Shown here: positions 18,201 to 26,342 of the stretch, piece after piece
Numbering within the stretch: position 1 is the first letter of the stretch
Layout: each line of letters begins with the position of its first letter
Origin: Mesotoga infera
GTDB taxonomy: Bacteria > Thermotogota > Thermotogae > Petrotogales > Kosmotogaceae
NCBI RefSeq assembly: GCF_900157305.1
Contig: NZ_LS974202.1
Span: 310,001-374,000 of the forward strand
Direction: 5' to 3'
Length of the DNA: 64,000 bases
Notes under the pieces: generated by a model
Databases searched by the model: none
What the model saw: the letters and a program-made list of their open reading frames with translations, nothing else
Told to the model about the DNA's origin: nothing
Program-made: the position numbers and the translations under genes

Positions 18201-21200
18201 CCTGCCTGACGATTTCCAGTACTTGAGAGCCGGCCTCCAGAATTGTGTACTCGTATTCACGCGAAGCGACAGGTGATTCAACATCTCTTCTTAGCATCTG
18301 GATCAGATCCACCGTTCTAGTAACGCTCTCCTTCTTCCCGACCACGAGGTATCTGTCCTCTATCGGGAGAATGGTGACTTTCAGGCCCAGTCTCTCCAGC
18401 AGTGTGCCAAGCTCTTCTATCGCAGGCAGCTTCTCTTCCACTATGTAGTACGGGTCTTCTATGCTCGTCAGTCTCGTCGCTTCCTTCTCCATCCTGTCGA
18501 GTACTTCCTGTGGTCCTATCACTATGTATCCGCCAGTGGACGGAGTTATGGATATCCTTCCGAAATCATCCTCCCCAAGGTAGTCCCTGAAGTAACCCGA
18601 ATACTTGTCGTCGCTCCAGCCCGGAACCACTGACAGCACGGTCGAGACTCTGACACTCTCCCCAACCTTGCTCTCTATCTCTTCCTCCCTCGCCAGTATC
18701 GCGTTGATTATCTCCACCGCGCTCTTGACAGCCTTCTCCTCTCCTATTACCAGCACTCCTGAGGGTGAAGAGAGAAGATCCACTTCGTACCCCAGTCTCT
18801 CGAGTATCCCGCCGTAGCTTTCTATCTGCGAGCTCTCGACTCCCACGAAAGAGTAGGTCACTTTCTTCTCCACAGGTGTCTCTTTCAATCTCTCTGCTAT
18901 CGGCGTAAGCAGTTCACGCCCCGCTTCCAGATCCTTGCTGGAGCCTATCATCACAACGTTGTTGCCTATCTGGATCAGCTGTACCTTCACCTTCAACTCT
19001 TCCAGTGTTCTCTCCAGTGAGTCTATGTACTGGGCTTCTATCTCCACGAATTCGAAGCCCTGCGGCTCTTCCACCGCAGGTTGCATCCCAGCCTTCAGCG
19101 TTGAGATGAATTGTGAGGCCTTCTCCACGCTCTCCTTCTTCCCGACCACGAGGTATCTGTCCTCTATCGGGAGAATGGTGACTTTCAGGCCCAGTCTCTC
19201 CAGCAGTGTGCCAAGCTCTTCTATCGCAGGCAGCTTCTCTTCCACTATGTAGTACGGGTCTTCTATGCTCGTCAGTCTCGTCGCTTCCTTCTCCATCCTG
19301 TCGAGTACTTCCTGTGGTCCTATCACTATGTATCCGCCAGTGGACGGAGTTATGGATATCCTTCCGAAATCATCCTCCCCAAGGTAGTCCCTGAAGTAAC
19401 CCGAATACTTGTCGTCGCTCCAGCCCGGAACCACTGACAGCACGGTCGAGACTCTCCTTGGCTGTTCTCCGGCCGAACTCATCTCTACTTCTTTTGCAAG
19501 AACCGCATTCACAGTTTTCAGAGCCTTTTCGACCTTTTCTCCCGTCCCCACGATCAGGACGCCCGAAGGCGATTGCATCAGTTCAACACCGGCTCCAATT
19601 TTATTCAATATGGCCTGGTAGCTTTGAATATCGGCCAATGGAATTTCTGTAAATGTATAAACTGGCTCCTCAACCTGAGGGCTGATCCTCTTACTCATTA
19701 TATCCGCGACTATACTGGAGGCCTTTTCTATTGTAGATCCAGTTCCTATGGCGACCACACCCGAAGGTGAAGATAGTAGTGATACATCTACTCCCAGTCT
19801 ATCCAGTATCTCCTGGAGACTCGCAGTGTCTTCATCTGGAATATCTAGAATCCTGTACTCCAGAGGTTCTTCCTCCACTGTCTCTACAATTAACGATCCC
19901 AGAAGTCTATTCAATATCTCTCCGGCCCTCTGAACCGCATCTGATGAACCGATTATTATCGCCGAACTGCCCATCGGAACGAGATCTACTACTACACCTA
20001 GCCTGGCCAGTAATCCCGTTAGATCCTCAACGGGCGGTAGTTTCTCCTTCACAACGAACTCGGGATCTTCAAATTTTCTAATTCTTTCTAGTTCGCTCTC
20101 TATAGGTTCTTTGAGATCTAGAGGCGTGAGAACTACATATCCACCGACCGATTCGAGAATCGATATCCTGGCGAAGTCATCGGCACCCAGGAAGAAACGC
20201 GCGTACTGTCCGAAATCTTCTGTGGTCCATCCTGGAATGTTTTTTATCTCTATCGATACTCTACTTTCACGATCTATCTCCTGTGCCTGAAGGCTCTTGT
20301 AGAGAGACTTGAACTTCACGAGATCTTCTTCGCGCCCGATAGCTATGAGTTTGTCGGAGATGCCAAGCAATGAAATATCGTATTCAAATGTCTTCAGTAA
20401 CGGCGTTAAAGCTTCTACACTGAGTCCCTGGGTCAGTGGTAGCAACAGGTAGCTCTCGTGTTTCTCTTTCTGTGGGATTTCGGGAACTTCTCTCGACATC
20501 AGCGAGTCGATTAGGCCGATGGCTCTCGAAAGCTCCTGTGGAGCCCCGATGGCGATGACGCCAGTTGGGGTTTCAAGAAACTCAACCTGTATTTCGAGTT
20601 TCTGCATGACCGGTAACAGTTGATCTATCAGAGGTGCTTCGATATCCACGAATCTGTAGTCAGGTTCGGGTTTTGAGTAGAGGCTCTCACGGTGTTTTAA
20701 AATTGATTCAATGACACCTGACGCCTCTTCCAGTCGATCGGCCTGACCTATAACTATCGCTCCCGAGGAAATTCCCACTATATCCACCGGAATGTCAAGT
20801 TTATTGATCACTGACGCGAGAACCGGTATATCTTCGGGTATTGTCTCGATCAGGGTGAAGCCAAGTTCTGCCGGAGGTTCTTCCTGGGTAGCACTGTCAG
20901 GATAGATAGTCTCGACTATCTGATGTAAAATATCAGAAGTGCTGATCACGTTTTCTTTTGTTCCAACGATCAAGTATCTGTCTTCCAGAACTATTATGTT
21001 GACTTTTATACCGAGCGTAGCTAATAACTGCTCGAACTTGTCAAGGGCGGGAATGCTCTTCTCTATGGTGAAGAAGGGGTGCTCTAGCTGGGCCAGTCTC
21101 GAAATCTCCGTTTCAAGTTTCTTCACTGTCTCCTCCGGACCGACTACGATGTAACCTCCAGCTGAAGGTGTGAGCGAGATCCTAGAGTACTCGTCTTCCC

Positions 21201-24200
21201 CGAGGAAGTCGCGGAAATAGTCGAAAGTCTTCTGTTGATCCCAGCCCGGAACCACCGACAGCACGGTCGAAACTCTGACACTCTCCCCAACCTTGCTCTC
21301 TATCTCTTCCTCCCTCGCCAGTATCGCGTTGATTATCTCCACCGCGCTCTTGACAGCCTTCTCCTCTCCTATTACCAGCACTCCTGAGGGTGAAGAGAGA
21401 AGATCCACTTCGTACCCCAGTCTCTCGAGTATCCCGCCGTAGCTTTCTATCTGCGAGCTCTCGACTCCCACGAAGGAATATCCGATTTTACCCTCCGCAG
21501 TATTGTCAACTATCTGTGCTGAAACATCGTCCAGGATCTCTTTTGCGGCATTTACTTCTTTCTCTAGACCGACGATCACCATGTTGTTTCCCGCTTCTAT
21601 CAGTCCAACTTCGATCTTCAGACTGGAGAGGATACTTTCTACAACGCCCTTAAACTGAGGATTGACATCGGAAAATCTGTAAACGTACTTCACATCACCT
21701 GTATCCAGATCTGTCTTGAGTGTGTCGATCAGCTCTCCGGTTTTAATTACATCGCTCTCGGTGCCGACGATAAGATTTTTCTCTCCTACCGGTAGGATGT
21801 TTACGTTCAACCCAAGTCTTTCCAAGAGTCTGCCTAGCTGATCAACCGGTGGCAGAGCATCCTTTACCAGATAGAAGGGGTCCTCTATCTCCGACAATCT
21901 GACGACTTCGGTCTGTATCTTCGTCAGAGTTCTCTCCGCTCCTATGACTATAAAGCCGCTAAAGGAAGGGGTTATGGAGATTCCGGCAAATTCGCCCTCT
22001 CCAAGGAGGCTTCTGAAGTAATCTGTGAATTTGTCCTCCGTCCAGCCCGGTATATTTTTTACGATCATCGATACTCTTTGACGTTCATCACTCTGGACAA
22101 TGGTTTTCGCTTCACGTTCCAGTATGGCCTCTATTATCGGTCTGGCTTTATCTATATCTTCTTCGGTTCCTATAAGAAGGACACCAGCTGGAGAGGAAAA
22201 GAGTTCGACATTCAAACCAAGTCGCTTCAGAATCTCGCCGTAAATGGCAACGCCATCTGAAGGTATATCGACAAACTCGTACACTATCGAAACTTCTTGC
22301 GAGGGTTTCCTTTCCAGAATATTGTTGGCTATTTCGAGCGCCTTGTTCACCTGGTCTTCCTTGCCTACGATCAATATTCCTGCAGGAGATTCAAGGAGCG
22401 CAACCTCTATATCTATACTATCGAAAATAGGCACGAAGTACTCCATATCTCCGGAAGTTATGGCGGATAATTTGAAAATCTGTGGTTTTGTCTGCTCTGG
22501 AACTCCCAGAGTGTCAACCAATTTAGTTATCAGCTCGCGCGCTTTGGCAACGTTCTCCGAAGAACCGACCACGACACTGTAGTCTTCTACCTTAAGTATA
22601 TCGACGATGATTCCCAGTCTCGCGAGGAGGTTGTCTATTTCCGTTATGTTTGGCATTCTCGTTTCTATGGAATAAGAGGGATTCTCGATCCTTGAAAGCC
22701 TTTCGAACTCTTCGCTAATTGCACCTGTCATCGATCCGGGAGCGTTCAATATATATCCTTTGGAAGTCTGGATCAGAGAGATCTCTTCTACCTTTTCGCC
22801 AAATACAACTCTTAGGTAAGCAGCGAGCCTGGTAGGATCCCAGCCGGGTATACCGGGTAGCTCTACGCTCACTCTGGCATCTTCAACACTTTCACTGGAG
22901 AGAATCTCTCCGTAAAGCGCGTTGAAGCTGTTTAAGTCGTATCTGTCTCCGACCGCAACGATCTTGTCGTACACTGGAGTGAAGGTAAGATCGTATCCGA
23001 AGACCTGCACAACTGATTTGAGCGAATCAATGCTGATGTCGCTTCTACCACGGAATATCATATACCCCGTTTCTTTATCGCCCTGAGTAGGGGTAACCGA
23101 CTCTTTTTTAAGAAGATCCTCTACCAGTTTTTTGACGATTCCCAGATGGACGTCGCTTCCAATACCAACGATTCCGGAAGGGGTATCAACGAAATCCACT
23201 TCGATCTTCAGTTTCTCGACAATCGTTTTGAGGCTTTCGAGAGAGCCGGGGTCCACATCCACGAGGCTGTAGCCAATAGGACCGGTTTCAAGAGGTTCAA
23301 GCCTTGAAAGTATTGATTCCACCACTTCCATGGCCTTCTTCAACCTTTCTTCAGGGGCGACTGCGGCAACTCCGGTTGGTGTATTCACGAACTCAACGGG
23401 TAAGTTCAATTTCTCGAGAAGCTCTGATAGACCAGCTACTTCTCCATAAGGGATGTTTACGAAAGCGTAGTTGTAAACGGTACCGGGAACTGTCACTTCT
23501 CCTCCGACCGGCAGGCCGCTGCCAAGCTGACTTATAAGTCGGGAGACCTCTTCCACGTTTTCCTGAGATCCGACAACCATGAACTGATTATCTACGGGAA
23601 TTATTGACACAGCGATGCCCAGTCTCTCGAGAAGCGACTCGAATTGACTCAAGGACGGTATCGACGACTCAAGTCTATAAAAAGGATTCTCAAGCATTCT
23701 GAGCTTTTCGGCCTCACCATCCACCGTGTTCAAAAGACTTTCCGGTCCTACTACTATAAATCCGTTTCCAGACCTTGTAACTGTGATAGTTGCAAATTCA
23801 TCCGGTCCGAGAAAGTCTCTTAGATATGTCTGGAATTTATCGAGGTCCCAGCCTGGTATCGAACCTATCTGAAGAGAAATTCTGGCTTCCTGTTCCGAAA
23901 GATTTTTCTCGATCATTTCGACTATCCTGGGGACTCTTGTCTCTATGATTTTCGCCAATTCCGAAAGTCTTTCCGGATAACCCCTCAGAACTATCAATCC
24001 TGCGGATCTGATGAATACCTTCGATTCCTCGGGATTCAAGAGTGTATCTATCAGCTCTCCCAAGCCCGAGTCATAGATCTCCGGAGCCACTTCGAGTATA
24101 AGATCTTCGGTTTTTCTGAATATCTGTTTCTCTCTGTTCTCCAGTTCCACCAGGGCTTCATCGAGTATATCCGAGGGAGCATAGATGTAAATGAGTTTTT

Positions 24201-25848
24201 CGGATATCTGCTCCAGAGAATACTCGTCAACAACCAGACCTCTTGAAGCGAAATAGGAGTCGAAAAAGCTCTTGACCTCGTTGAAAGTGTTTTCTGCTTT
24301 GAGCTCTATATAAGTGTTCCTGTAATCTTCAAATGTGATTCCTGTGAAAAGGCTCAAAACGTACTGAGCCGTTTCTATGGAAGCTTTCGAACCTTTGATT
24401 ATGTACCCTTTCTTCTCGCCTATGGTCTCGATTACGGCACCTGTGATTTTTTCGACTTGCGATATCGTTTCTTCAACAACGGGCATATGGTACTTTATCA
24501 CCGAGTAAGTAACCCCTTCGGATATCTTGCTAAACGATTCCATAGTCTTTTCGACGAACTCGACCAGGTATTTCGGCAGATCGAAGGTCACTTTTCCAAC
24601 CGGTTCGAACGTCCTGTCAACGGTTACACTATCTTTGGAATAGCTCTGGAGAAGGTTCAAAATCGTTCCAACTATCGTACCGTCGCCTGGTAAGCCTGAA
24701 CCGGAACTACTGCCAAGTCTCAGAACGTCTTCCACTAGAAAGAAGTTTTCCGGCAGAGTGTAGGTTATCCTGATCCTGCTCGAATCGAGTTTCTCGGACG
24801 TGAGATTCTTCCTGTAGAGCTCCAGGTATTCGAGAAGCTCATCGACGTATTTACTGTTGCCAGAAAGTATTATCCTGTTGAACTGCGGTATAGTACTTAT
24901 GGTGACGGAATCGGAGAAGAGAATGGAGTTTAGCTCTCTTGCAAGCGTTTCGTAAGCCGTCAGTGGCTCAACTCCGGTTGATGTTGCCTCAGAAGGCGCA
25001 GTAAACTCTTTCGTGACAATGTTGGTGGTAAGTAAAGATGAAAGCATGAAATGTGTCTGGAGATCTCCAAATACCATCAGCGAGGCTTCGTTTGGTAGAT
25101 ATTCTATGAAACTGTTTACGGGAAGCGTCTTTCTAAGTCTTTCCACCTGCTCCGAGACCGTTTCTCCATCGACATTGAACTCCACACCGATATAAGTTCT
25201 CCAGAAAGTGTTGACCAGTTCTCTCACTTCATCGGGAGTACCCAGATAAAAAGTACCGTCGCTCAAATATGCATATGCCACCTTGTCACCGAGCGAGGTT
25301 AGGATGTTTCGAAGTATCTCTTCTGGTAGAGCCAGGTTGAAGCCTACAAGTATCTTCTCGTCTCTCACGCTTGGTGAGAGTATGTAAGAAAGGTTCAATA
25401 TCTCCTCTGAAAAGAGATAGGTCATCGCGCTGGCGATGGTCATTCCGTAAGTTGTGAATTTATCTATATCCACCTCGGCACTCGACCGGAAAAACCTTAT
25501 GATCACAACGTTTTCCCTTACGATGATTTCCGGTTCGACTCTAGCGGGTGTGAGCAATGCGGTATTAACTGAGAGTCGTGACGGTTCCTGCCTGATCCAC
25601 AAACCTTCAACCGGTCCCATCCGAAGAGGAAGATTCATATCCTTCCCATTCACACCGTTCAGAGAAAGCGAGTATATCGTCTTCGACGGGTTTGACTGGA
25701 TGTTGTACGATTCGACGAACGGTTCGTTGAAGACCAGAGTAAGGGTAACGGATTCAACATCCATCGAAGGAATAACCGAACCCAGTTGATTCGAAAATGC
25801 TAAAGCGATGGCGCTCAGAACCACGAAGAGAACCGCGACTTTTCTCAC
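12208..25848 (-). CDS. Giant modular secretin (about 4,546 residues)
   Basis: This is a secretin, the outer-membrane channel of type II secretion and type IV pilus machines, roughly six times the usual length. I chose GTG at 25846-25848. GGGGTGA precedes it and it gives a clean signal peptide (MRKVAVLFVVLSAIALAFSN). An in-frame TTG at 25890 overlaps the upstream stop and would add 14 residues. After an AMIN-like beta domain (about 35-125) come about 59 tandem modules of roughly 70 residues. Each has a strand-helix-strand-strand-helix pattern such as LERLGYEVDLLSSPSGVLVIG, quoted in part. In the first 60% they recur as four-module blocks marked by PGW near the block start. The end is conventional: an N0/STN-like domain (about 4150-4230), an N1-like domain (VNGYIVVRG) and the secretin core with MPFLSDLPFIGKLF and ELVIFITAEVV. 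There is no lipobox. Confidence 0.93.
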   Translation of the reverse strand: MRKVAVLFVVLSAIALAFSNQLGSVIPSMDVESVTLTLVFNEPFVESYNIQSNPSKTIYSLSLNGVNGKDMNLPLRMGPVEGLWIRQEPSRLSVNTALLTPARVEPEIIVRENVVIIRFFRSSAEVDIDKFTTYGMTIASAMTYLFSEEILNLSYILSPSVRDEKILVGFNLALPEEILRNILTSLGDKVAYAYLSDGTFYLGTPDEVRELVNTFWRTYIGVEFNVDGETVSEQVERLRKTLPVNSFIEYLPNEASLMVFGDLQTHFMLSSLLTTNIVTKEFTAPSEATSTGVEPLTAYETLARELNSILFSDSVTISTIPQFNRIILSGNSKYVDELLEYLELYRKNLTSEKLDSSRIRITYTLPENFFLVEDVLRLGSSSGSGLPGDGTIVGTILNLLQSYSKDSVTVDRTFEPVGKVTFDLPKYLVEFVEKTMESFSKISEGVTYSVIKYHMPVVEETISQVEKITGAVIETIGEKKGYIIKGSKASIETAQYVLSLFTGITFEDYRNTYIELKAENTFNEVKSFFDSYFASRGLVVDEYSLEQISEKLIYIYAPSDILDEALVELENREKQIFRKTEDLILEVAPEIYDSGLGELIDTLLNPEESKVFIRSAGLIVLRGYPERLSELAKIIETRVPRIVEMIEKNLSEQEARISLQIGSIPGWDLDKFQTYLRDFLGPDEFATITVTRSGNGFIVVGPESLLNTVDGEAEKLRMLENPFYRLESSIPSLSQFESLLERLGIAVSIIPVDNQFMVVGSQENVEEVSRLISQLGSGLPVGGEVTVPGTVYNYAFVNIPYGEVAGLSELLEKLNLPVEFVNTPTGVAAVAPEERLKKAMEVVESILSRLEPLETGPIGYSLVDVDPGSLESLKTIVEKLKIEVDFVDTPSGIVGIGSDVHLGIVKKLVEDLLKKESVTPTQGDKETGYMIFRGRSDISIDSLKSVVQVFGYDLTFTPVYDKIVAVGDRYDLNSFNALYGEILSSESVEDARVSVELPGIPGWDPTRLAAYLRVVFGEKVEEISLIQTSKGYILNAPGSMTGAISEEFERLSRIENPSYSIETRMPNITEIDNLLARLGIIVDILKVEDYSVVVGSSENVAKARELITKLVDTLGVPEQTKPQIFKLSAITSGDMEYFVPIFDSIDIEVALLESPAGILIVGKEDQVNKALEIANNILERKPSQEVSIVYEFVDIPSDGVAIYGEILKRLGLNVELFSSPAGVLLIGTEEDIDKARPIIEAILEREAKTIVQSDERQRVSMIVKNIPGWTEDKFTDYFRSLLGEGEFAGISITPSFSGFIVIGAERTLTKIQTEVVRLSEIEDPFYLVKDALPPVDQLGRLLERLGLNVNILPVGEKNLIVGTESDVIKTGELIDTLKTDLDTGDVKYVYRFSDVNPQFKGVVESILSSLKIEVGLIEAGNNMVIVGLEKEVNAAKEILDDVSAQIVDNTAEGKIGYSFVGVESSQIESYGGILERLGYEVDLLSSPSGVLVIGEEKAVKSAVEIINAILAREEEIESKVGESVRVSTVLSVVPGWDQQKTFDYFRDFLGEDEYSRISLTPSAGGYIVVGPEETVKKLETEISRLAQLEHPFFTIEKSIPALDKFEQLLATLGIKVNIIVLEDRYLIVGTKENVISTSDILHQIVETIYPDSATQEEPPAELGFTLIETIPEDIPVLASVINKLDIPVDIVGISSGAIVIGQADRLEEASGVIESILKHRESLYSKPEPDYRFVDIEAPLIDQLLPVMQKLEIQVEFLETPTGVIAIGAPQELSRAIGLIDSLMSREVPEIPQKEKHESYLLLPLTQGLSVEALTPLLKTFEYDISLLGISDKLIAIGREEDLVKFKSLYKSLQAQEIDRESRVSIEIKNIPGWTTEDFGQYARFFLGADDFARISILESVGGYVVLTPLDLKEPIESELERIRKFEDPEFVVKEKLPPVEDLTGLLARLGVVVDLVPMGSSAIIIGSSDAVQRAGEILNRLLGSLIVETVEEEPLEYRILDIPDEDTASLQEILDRLGVDVSLLSSPSGVVAIGTGSTIEKASSIVADIMSKRISPQVEEPVYTFTEIPLADIQSYQAILNKIGAGVELMQSPSGVLIVGTGEKVEKALKTVNAVLAKEVEMSSAGEQPRRVSTVLSVVPGWSDDKYSGYFRDYLGEDDFGRISITPSTGGYIVIGPQEVLDRMEKEATRLTSIEDPYYIVEEKLPAIEELGTLLERLGLKVTILPIEDRYLVVGKKESVEKASQFISTLKAGMQPAVEEPQGFEFVEIEAQYIDSLERTLEELKVKVQLIQIGNNVVMIGSSKDLEAGRELLTPIAERLKETPVEKKVTYSFVGVESSQIESYGGILERLGYEVDLLSSPSGVLVIGEEKAVKSAVEIINAILAREEEIESKVGESVRVSTVLSVVPGWSDDKYSGYFRDYLGEDDFGRISITPSTGGYIVIGPQEVLDRMEKEATRLTSIEDPYYIVEEKLPAIEELGTLLERLGLKVTILPIEDRYLVVGKKESVTRTVDLIQMLRRDVESPVASREYEYTILEAGSQVLEIVRQVLEEMKIAVTVIGYGNNMIIVGYREAIDSAVDIISSISDRTDVIAVDEKLKYVFTEIPIDKMDEFSNILDNLKLPVKLLSSPSGVILVGEELETDKALEVVQSILSKLEIDETTESRLFNNLVGWEEGKLTTYLRSYLGEKDWAKISITSIQSGYLIVGPSGVLDRIQKELSRLTGLEKPHYRIVDSLPSVQNLELLFERMGLSVTVVITDGKTMLIGPERDILQALKVLDELKEDVEITQTGDQILFTFIDIPTEEIENFKAIFERLGITVDILGTPTGTIVVGVQGAIDRARETATSILSRREAQIVPGVQSYLALEIRDGFDLAAAQSVISAFNLNVYPLSVAGKLVMIGTQSELERFLTIRNDIVDEHRITAIVPREVTLEELNGIKETLKLDVSVFEMRNSFVVYGKEQDISNLRSILNEVAVKQPAEEAPQIETLTNVGVDLDYLREILASMGINIKVYGEGDSIVAVGKPSELNSLKNLLKKIDSTSTATETTVAFYPLLEGWTGEILGNFLQAMNVDVLVFQESSRGYLLIGVRKDLEKVKALLDDLDIKIKKATELYAIPSGMEFEELRDTLLSSGFNLSYTRLGQSMSISGPEEDVKMAIAMLDEIIRSGLGKALSYTLIDLPAELTLEKFQKIMTDMGLSISTVQIDSRLMLIGPDSDLRKAGDIVEYLRPEEALEDIEKIYSVVALPETLTMEEAGLLAERLGLNVEMIPVAGNIVVIGTTGSVDSFKSLMTNISGALEGGSKETVSYKISSLPSGVGLTEFESLLDSLKISSRIVQVSDSIVFVGTSEENALAEKLLSEFRPEEVPVQYVTREYTTISMPTGFDLASLSGILEKIGLEADLTQVGNVLILVGDPQSLPKVVSVISDLHGTSSRPEVMKLAYEVIDVPADMNIDVVNEAINSLKIPSTIIRNGNKLLVTGSIADIEETRRLVEIFRPEQSAESVEKAYRLLSLPSGFTLFDVEKALGKTGIELELLQVGNVLLLAGKTESLDEAESLLEKLIMVSTGDTGERNTYEIVKIKEGVTTQLLGQLFRLIGISVEILENEDWMVFTGSEGGVKAALDVFESLSKDIGGTEEPLSYTITILPKNLTIGQLQTAFESIQIPIRLIEAGDYAIMVGTKDSLSKGQQLISSLRIGIDASGTSTDGSISYVTFAMPVGTEIGQLETIAGLMELKLKFQIVGDRVFMIGTEKDLKSFEEILKGLVVEKTGVINQFRFIKAITGIDSVTLNMYLTAKGIGLAGIYDVSGGYLLVGDTESIDLAQAAVNYIDDNQRVHFEYVDLPENLDPEILQRMAEDLLLDVSIIQVSPSRYMLVGAAEDVQNLITVIFQAAGAGEKLLDYSIVALSPTLEKELDLEALRNILEEIGIKVTIGKFSGRLIFVGKANAIEASTNLLEKLRTSMEENGSGKQTFYELPVIGGWSVVDIQNYLEAAGIKLGSVIEYAGRIVGIGAQNDLAMAEEALLFIANKAARESVRIDKGLVTQIQLSEMISKLNLKAEFVELDKQWLLIGDPDSLMKLTKTIEEAAADREISRYVTDLTVDPQELASLLREAIDGLTVQTFENLQMILLKSKSSMVLDNAEAMIKNVQESRKAVDPVEKGVTVSGSKIGIDVVNQDLERLLRVVAGKLDIPLLFIDVIDENITMSVKEIDWESLVKVINATKPVSISRIDNIYAVTKKEQKSGQEATDIELVYRVYHNVEEVTKLIEFYGGEVLSDPVNGYIVVRGLAKSKVDSIFDEIASSLAKPKKQVRIETKLVDKSLVDEMQRDFTTSLEITNPDVIIQNGSIDLNFKIFENLDISKILDSIVNTANANISADLKDRDADSDLISSPSIVSMSGEEATIHIGDTIPYLVKKIEYVDGRPVEIETIENLNTGVELRITPTVNDDGKILLDLYIKVSEPEKYVDGTRTLYGEKTREAKSKLVIGDGNTLTIGGLVANKDSVNVNKMPFLSDLPFIGKLFTTETKTTDKRELVIFITAEVVQP
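18323..18651 (-). repeat. Exact 329-bp direct repeat, copy 1 (inside giant secretin)
   Basis: Compared base by base by eye, this segment is identical to 19127-19455 (offset 804 bp). It encodes about residues 2400-2509, two modules of types A and B. The identity stops abruptly at both ends: at 18322 versus 19126 and at 18652 versus 19456. Confidence 0.95.
18647..18849 (-). repeat. Exact 203-bp direct repeat, copy 1 (inside giant secretin)
   Basis: Identical to 21272-21474 (offset 2625 bp). It encodes about residues 2334-2401 and begins with SSQIESYGG. Its end at 18647-18651 overlaps the 329-bp repeat by only 5 bp, so 18323-18849 is a mosaic of two other copies. Confidence 0.95.
19127..19455 (-). 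repeat. Exact 329-bp direct repeat, copy 2 (inside giant secretin)
   Basis: Identical to 18323-18651. It encodes about residues 2132-2241. No synonymous difference is visible over 329 bp, so the duplication or conversion is recent. Confidence 0.95.
21272..21474 (-). repeat. Exact 203-bp direct repeat, copy 2 (inside giant secretin)
   Basis: Identical to 18647-18849. It encodes about residues 1459-1526. The flanks remain similar but carry scattered differences (for example gtcgaa here against gtcgag in the other copy). Confidence 0.95.
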
Positions 25849-25886
25849 AGAAATCACCCCATATTTACCCCTAGAGTCAGAGGAGT

Positions 25887-26327
25887 TCAAGACCTGAAAT
25901 ATTTCACAACCACAAAGCTGTTCGTGCTGGTATCGTTAAGCAAAACGGCAAATTCCGTTATTCCGTACACAATATACGAGGGATCTACGCGTTCGCCGAC
26001 CCTTACCGTGACCTGCGTTCCGGCCGTATCGAGAACGGCATAATCCACCCTGTTCAATCTGAAATACGCTACATAAGCTATGTTTTCCGCTTCCTGTCCT
26101 ACTTCGAGCATAGAGCTTATAACCTCGGACGGGCTGGCAAAAAGCGGTGTAAAGTGATCTTGCATCCTGACTGGTTCGGATAAGCTTGAAGTGTTGATCG
26201 GCTCAACCCTTATTCTATTGGCCGTGACTTCGGTTATTTCCACAGGTTGAAGAAGGAAAGCGAGCAGAACGCCACCCATTACTAAGGCGCAAATCAAAAC
26301 GACGATTATTACAACCAATTTCTCCAT
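25887..26327 (-). CDS. PilP/GspC-like inner-membrane protein
   Basis: The 146-residue protein has an N-terminal membrane anchor (about residues 4-26, LVVIIVVLICALVMGGVLLAF). After a linker comes a C-terminal beta-rich domain (about 75-146: AYFRLNRVDYAVLD, VTVRVGERVD, YGITEFAVLLND). This layout resembles the HR domain of GspC and the beta domain of PilP, which bind the secretin N0 domain. The position immediately before the secretin and after PilM/N/O-like genes supports that role. Sequence identity to named families cannot be judged by eye. Its stop overlaps the possible TTG start of the secretin. Confidence 0.6.
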   Translation of the reverse strand: MEKLVVIIVVLICALVMGGVLLAFLLQPVEITEVTANRIRVEPINTSSLSEPVRMQDHFTPLFASPSEVISSMLEVGQEAENIAYVAYFRLNRVDYAVLDTAGTQVTVRVGERVDPSYIVYGITEFAVLLNDTSTNSFVVVKYFRS

Positions 26328-26342
26328 ACCATCAATCCTATC

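Noticed and set aside
18402-19394. Identical open frames on the plus strand at 18402-18590 and 19206-19394
   Set aside because: They are antisense shadows of the 329-bp exact repeat inside the secretin gene, not duplicated genes.
12208-25848. CRISPR array or non-coding tandem repeat in the repeated region
   Set aside because: The repeats are long, in frame, mostly diverged at the DNA level, and fully explained as protein modules.
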